Below are positions 60,640 to 64,000 of a stretch of DNA of 64,000 nucleotides, piece by piece (positions within the stretch are counted from its first letter, which is position 1; every line of letters starts with the position of its first letter). The DNA comes from Dyadobacter frigoris. Lineage in GTDB: Bacteria; Bacteroidota; Bacteroidia; Cytophagales; Spirosomataceae. The notes below the pieces were generated by a model. The model made no database searches. It saw nothing but the letters and a program-made list of their open reading frames with translations, and was not told the origin of the DNA. Both the position numbers and the translations under genes were made by a program. The stretch spans positions 310,001 through 374,000 of the forward strand of contig NZ_SZVO01000006.1 of the NCBI RefSeq assembly GCF_005280585.1, read 5' to 3'.

Positions 60640-61332
60640 TTACAAAAAATAGCGAACACCAAAACCAACACTCGGAAACTGGAAGGATGGAGAAAATTCA
60701 TAATTAAATGTTTTTTGACTAACATCATAATCACGATTATCCAGACCTGACTTCAAGATCGTGTAATTGGTATTCACAAAATTGGATACAGCTATATTAC
60801 CTGTTATCCACCATTTATCGGACAATTTGTAATATAACCCAGCACTCAAACCAGCAGAAAGCGAAACGACATCTGTCTTAGTTTTTATCAAAGAAACTCC
60901 ATCGCCTGAATTTGAATATTGACTGGAATTATCATATCGAAAACTAACATCCGGCCCCACGAAAATCCCGACTTTGTCATTAAAGTGTTTGTAAAACTGC
61001 CAAAAATGTCCTACACCAACTCCCAAACCATTAATGCCATTTTTCTCATTATTCGTGGGTACGCCATTATTGTAAGTGGTAAAATTTTGTTTGCTGCCGG
61101 AAAGTGATGTGTTAAGATTCCAACCGGAAGCTCGGGTACTGGTTTTGAATTTTCCCAGTCCGACATTAAAACTATAACCGTAATTATTCGAAGATTTTTG
61201 TAAATCAGGATTACTGTTGCTAAACATCAGAGATGCGGACCCTGAAATAAATTTCTGGCCTTCCCATTGCGCTTGTGCCATTTCGGAAACTGCCAAAATG
61301 AGTATCACTATCAAGTAATATATATTTTTCAT
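60640..61332 (-). CDS. Outer-membrane beta-barrel protein, first of a tandem pair
   Basis: This 230-aa protein has a signal peptide (LIVILILAVSEMAQAQ) and beta-strand repetition with aromatic C-terminus (FPSVGFGVRYFL). It resembles porin-family OMPs of Bacteroidota. It lies 9 bases downstream of the second barrel gene, and the two share overall form but little sequence. Function unknown. Confidence 0.78.
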   Translation of the reverse strand: MKNIYYLIVILILAVSEMAQAQWEGQKFISGSASLMFSNSNPDLQKSSNNYGYSFNVGLGKFKTSTRASGWNLNTSLSGSKQNFTTYNNGVPTNNEKNGINGLGVGVGHFWQFYKHFNDKVGIFVGPDVSFRYDNSSQYSNSGDGVSLIKTKTDVVSLSAGLSAGLYYKLSDKWWITGNIAVSNFVNTNYTILKSGLDNRDYDVSQKTFNYEFSPSFQFPSVGFGVRYFL

Positions 61333-61341
61333 GATCTGATT

Positions 61342-61998
61342 TTAGTTTTTTTGAAGATACCAGGACGCTCTTACAGAAAAATAACTGGTGAGATTTGTCG
61401 TCACCGCTGAATTGAAATATAAGCTTTTCGATGTTGGATATTGTTGATAGCCTGCTGCCAGTGACAAAAAATTCAAATCCGTTTCCAATGCAAATCTTGG
61501 AGTGATCCAATAAGAAATACCTGGTGTCAATTGTAAACCAGCCGAATAACCATCTGTCTTTCTCGGTTCGCCATTATACGTACTCTTGAAGTGTATGTAA
61601 GACAAAACCACCGATGAATTCAGGAATACTGCCCATTTCGGGCTAAGCGATTTATAATGCCTGATATAAGGCGATATATTATAACGTAAACTATTGTTCA
61701 TGTACTCAGATTCCTGGCCAGAATAGGTATCTTTCACTTTTTGAAAGATCAGGTTCGTGCCAATACCGATTCCAATCATTTTATTTTCACTCACAAATTT
61801 CCCAAACTGAAAAGAGGGATTCAAGTTGAATGTATTATACTTAGTATCGCCAGGACTTGACAAATTGTCAATCGCCAAATGACTACCATTAAAATTAATT
61901 GTTGCGGCAACGTACTTCGTGCCTTTTTGGAGTTGCGCTTTGACGGGCATGACAAAACCGATAAAAGCTGTCAAACCAATAAGAAGAGTTTTTTTCAT
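61342..61998 (-). CDS. Outer-membrane beta-barrel protein, second of a tandem pair
   Basis: This 218-aa protein has a signal peptide (LLIGLTAFIGFVMPVKAQ) and alternating beta strands ending in YFSVRASWYLQKN. The C-terminal KN is less typical of outer-membrane barrels than a terminal aromatic. It precedes the first barrel gene by 9 bases in one operon; the two are probably distant paralogues. Confidence 0.74.
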   Translation of the reverse strand: MKKTLLIGLTAFIGFVMPVKAQLQKGTKYVAATINFNGSHLAIDNLSSPGDTKYNTFNLNPSFQFGKFVSENKMIGIGIGTNLIFQKVKDTYSGQESEYMNNSLRYNISPYIRHYKSLSPKWAVFLNSSVVLSYIHFKSTYNGEPRKTDGYSAGLQLTPGISYWITPRFALETDLNFLSLAAGYQQYPTSKSLYFNSAVTTNLTSYFSVRASWYLQKN

Positions 61999-62089
61999 GA
62001 CTATGAGTAGTTGATTTCAAAGCCAATATAATGAAGAATATGTAACCAATATAATATTTATCATAATTTAAATTATTTTAACATAAAAT

Positions 62090-62123
62090 ATAAAAAAAGA
62101 GGCCTGCACTGAATGCGGCCTCT
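62090..62123 (-). terminator. Intrinsic terminator after the TolC gene
   Basis: AGAGGCC (62098-62104) pairs with GGCCTCT (62117-62123), with partial inner pairing. On the minus strand it is followed by seven T. It ends the TolC transcript. Confidence 0.78.
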
Positions 62124-62204
62124 AAGTATTACCAACCTAACTAACTAAGAAACTTCCGGCTTTTGGCACTGGCCATAAGCTTTTGTCCTACGTCAATATC
62201 TTTC

Positions 62205-63515
62205 TTAATATATCCCTGTCCAGTTTCCCTGGCGGTAAAATTGAAGTAATCTTTGTTTCATCATATATTCATATTTTGCCTGAATCGCATTGGCTTGTGA
62301 TTTTCCAAGATTTGCTTTTGATAAGGCATATTCAAAAATATTGGCGGTTCCGGCATTTAATTTACTTTCCACTACTGTAAAACTTGCAGTCAGTGATTCT
62401 ACCTGACCTTGCGCCGCACCAAAACGATCCGCCGTACTATTGACGTCCAAAACGGCCAATTCAACCGATTGACGCAATAATTGCTTTGCAATATCAAATT
62501 GATTTTGCGCCTGGCGCTCCTGAACTTTTGCAAGTTCAACACGTGGACGTGTTACCCAGCGACCCATAATCGGAATGTTTAATCCAAGACTTAAAGAACC
62601 GTTTCGTGTTGCATTCAGCTGTTTGAAATAATCCAGATTAGTATTGGTTGACGCGTAAAACGCACTGATATTGGCACCCAAAACAAGTGAAGGATAATTG
62701 TTTGCCTTAATCGATTTCACCAGATAGTAATAACTTTTACGGGTCAGCTCAGCGCTTTTAATTTCGGGAAATTGTTTCAACGCATCTTCATAAACTGCCT
62801 GTACATCTTTTGCATCAGCCGGCCATTCAATCGGACTTAACGGTTCAAAAATAACCGAATCGTCCGGATCAAGATTCATTCTTTGAAACAAAGCTAATCT
62901 TGCCGTTTTATAATTATTTAAAGCCGTCACCATATCAAACCTGTCATTGGCAAGGGTAGCTTTGATTTCATAAAGTGTACTTTGAGCAGCAACTCCGGCA
63001 TTCAATTGTTTTTCAACCCGGTCAACCTGCTGTTTGGAAGACTCAACCTGCTGAACATAAGATTCGTACAAAGATTTTGTCGCCAAAACATTTACATATC
63101 CCTGTAAAAGCAAAATCGTTTGCGCATTTAAAACCGCCTTTCTGTTTTCATCCGCAGATTCCTTCAATACCTGGCTTTGACGTATCTGATTCTGGATTTT
63201 AAATCCCTGGAATATATTCATCTGAAAGTTGGCACCGATGGAATTATAGTTGTAAAGCTCATCAATATACGCATTGGTATATTGATCAATACTACGTCCA
63301 AGATTTAAGCTGTGATTGGCTCCAACACTGATTTGCGGCAAAATCAACGATTTTGTCTGCCGTAAATTTGCCTGCGCCACTTCTGCCTGAAGATTCCCTG
63401 CACGGTATACCAGGTTATTTCTGGACAAAAGTTCAACGCAATCCGCAAGACTTAGCGTTTTTTGCGCCTGGACAAAGAATGGAAACAGACAAAAAAGTAG
63501 TAATAAACGTTTCAT
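62205..63515 (-). CDS. TolC-family outer-membrane efflux protein
   Basis: This 436-aa protein has a signal peptide (LLLLFCLFPFFVQAQ) and tandem OEP repeats with long coiled helices (LADCVELLSRNNLVYRAGNLQAEVAQANLRQTKSLILPQISVGANH). It forms a trimeric channel through the outer membrane for ABC or RND exporters. It lies 35 bases downstream of a MacB-type ABC gene, so the two probably form one export operon, with membrane fusion protein perhaps outside the window. Confidence 0.92.
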   Translation of the reverse strand: MKRLLLLFCLFPFFVQAQKTLSLADCVELLSRNNLVYRAGNLQAEVAQANLRQTKSLILPQISVGANHSLNLGRSIDQYTNAYIDELYNYNSIGANFQMNIFQGFKIQNQIRQSQVLKESADENRKAVLNAQTILLLQGYVNVLATKSLYESYVQQVESSKQQVDRVEKQLNAGVAAQSTLYEIKATLANDRFDMVTALNNYKTARLALFQRMNLDPDDSVIFEPLSPIEWPADAKDVQAVYEDALKQFPEIKSAELTRKSYYYLVKSIKANNYPSLVLGANISAFYASTNTNLDYFKQLNATRNGSLSLGLNIPIMGRWVTRPRVELAKVQERQAQNQFDIAKQLLRQSVELAVLDVNSTADRFGAAQGQVESLTASFTVVESKLNAGTANIFEYALSKANLGKSQANAIQAKYEYMMKQRLLQFYRQGNWTGIY

Positions 63516-63550
63516 GGCTAATAGATAAATTATAGAGGATAAGTAATGAA

Positions 63551-64000
63551 TTAGGCCAGCCAGCCATCTTTCAGCCTGATTACACGGTTTCCATACGTAG
63601 CGTTAGCCTCCGAGTGGGTTACCTGCACAATCGTTACTTTATCTTCCTGATTAAGTTTTTGAAATAATTCCATAATTTCCACCGCCTGTTCAGAATGCAG
63701 ATTTCCGGTTGGTTCATCCGCAAAAATCACTTTTGGATTATGCACAATAGCACGGGCTACTCCGACCAATTGCTGCTGTCCGCCGGAAAGCTGGTGTGGA
63801 AAAAGATCTTTTTTTGCAACCATATTGAAGCGGTCAAGCAATTCGGCCACGCGGCTTTTTCTTTCCGATCCGGAAACACCTTTGTAAAGCAACGGCGTTT
63901 CTATGTTTTCATAAACCGTCAGTTCATCAATTAAATGATAAGCCTGAAATACGAAACCAATATGATGACGGTGTAATTCTGTACGTTTTTTTTCAGTCAG
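63551..64000 (-). CDS. MacB-type ABC transporter ATPase (5' end beyond the window)
   Basis: The frame is open to base 64000, so about 36 residues are seen before the first conventional start and the gene is truncated by the window edge. Visible motifs are FVFQAYHLIDELTV (Q-loop), signature LSGGQQQL, Walker B VIFADEPTGNLHS and H-loop THS. It matches MacB/LolD-type ATPases. Lack of Walker A is due to the edge. It is upstream of the TolC gene in the same operon. Confidence 0.92.
   Translation of the reverse strand: MTEKKRTELHRHHIGFVFQAYHLIDELTVYENIETPLLYKGVSGSERKSRVAELLDRFNMVAKKDLFPHQLSGGQQQLVGVARAIVHNPKVIFADEPTGNLHSEQAVEIMELFQKLNQEDKVTIVQVTHSEANATYGNRVIRLKDGWLA

Noticed and set aside
1..64000. 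CRISPR arrays, tRNA/rRNA genes, insertion sequences and prophage
   Set aside because: No regularly spaced repeat-spacer blocks, no tRNA-like cloverleaf region, no rRNA-like stretch and no transposase or phage structural genes were seen in the translations.

Overview
The window looks like a chromosomal segment of a Bacteroidota bacterium in the order Cytophagales, plausibly Dyadobacter or a close relative. The evidence is: a type B type IX secretion (T9SS) substrate; DUF5686, DUF4920, DUF2911 and DUF6427 family proteins; a SusC/TonB-receptor-like C-terminus at the left edge; Nfu, GlyRS and Lgt of Bacteroidota type; and promoters of the Bacteroidota form (-7 TAnnTTTG with -33 TTG) rather than -35/-10. 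Genus is inference. I saw no rRNA, tRNA, IS element, prophage or CRISPR array.

1-6643: tail of an outer-membrane receptor, a 2OG-Fe(II) oxygenase, then a damage-inducible mutagenesis cassette. This consists of a self-cleaving S24/XRE repressor divergent from a Y-family polymerase (dinB), a MazF-like toxin-antitoxin pair inserted on the opposite strand, and a short second DnaE. Three dyads in the repressor-dinB gap sit on both predicted promoters.

6737-12002: ECF sigma factor, a truncated probable anti-sigma factor, an Lgt, a lipoprotein, an LTA-synthase-like alkaline-phosphatase-superfamily membrane enzyme and a sugar epimerase. 12191-23586: M16 protease, then a leftward block (DUF4920, 1155-aa T9SS substrate, ABC ATPase, subclass-A2-like class A beta-lactamase, CorC-like CBS protein, small membrane protein), then fba.

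23673-36203: HxlR regulator divergent from a nitroreductase and a DsbA/FrnE oxidoreductase, a DUF5686 outer-membrane protein, M1 peptidase, DUF1328 peptide, guaA, cold-shock protein, glyS, VapBC and a helix-hairpin-helix protein. 36236-44886: membrane protein behind a perfect FNR-type box, Crp/Fnr regulator, LOG-like protein, rpiB, DUF6427 protein, rbfA, an FtsX/LolE-like permease and a second M1 aminopeptidase.

44958-49362: LacI-family regulator, then a gene-free region with two LacI-type operator-like dyads, a strong predicted rightward promoter and an intrinsic terminator (a candidate small RNA), then a two-gene leftward unit pairing a protein with the class II terpene cyclase motif DVDDTA with a 2Fe-2S flavin reductase, then nfu. 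49529-64000: rpmA-rplU, redoxin and SMP-30 proteins, DUF1361 and diacylglycerol kinase, a possible membrane/secreted fusion protein with a winged-helix partner, DUF2911, recG, a TonB C-terminal protein, an FGGY kinase, an SGNH hydrolase lipoprotein, two tandem outer-membrane barrels, and a TolC/MacB-type ABC export pair running off the right edge.

Most stimulating points: the repressor/operator/polymerase switch, the candidate sRNA with LacI-type operators, the DxDDTA protein plus reductase pair, and the Crp/Fnr regulator matched with an FNR-like palindrome. None of these could be searched against databases here.
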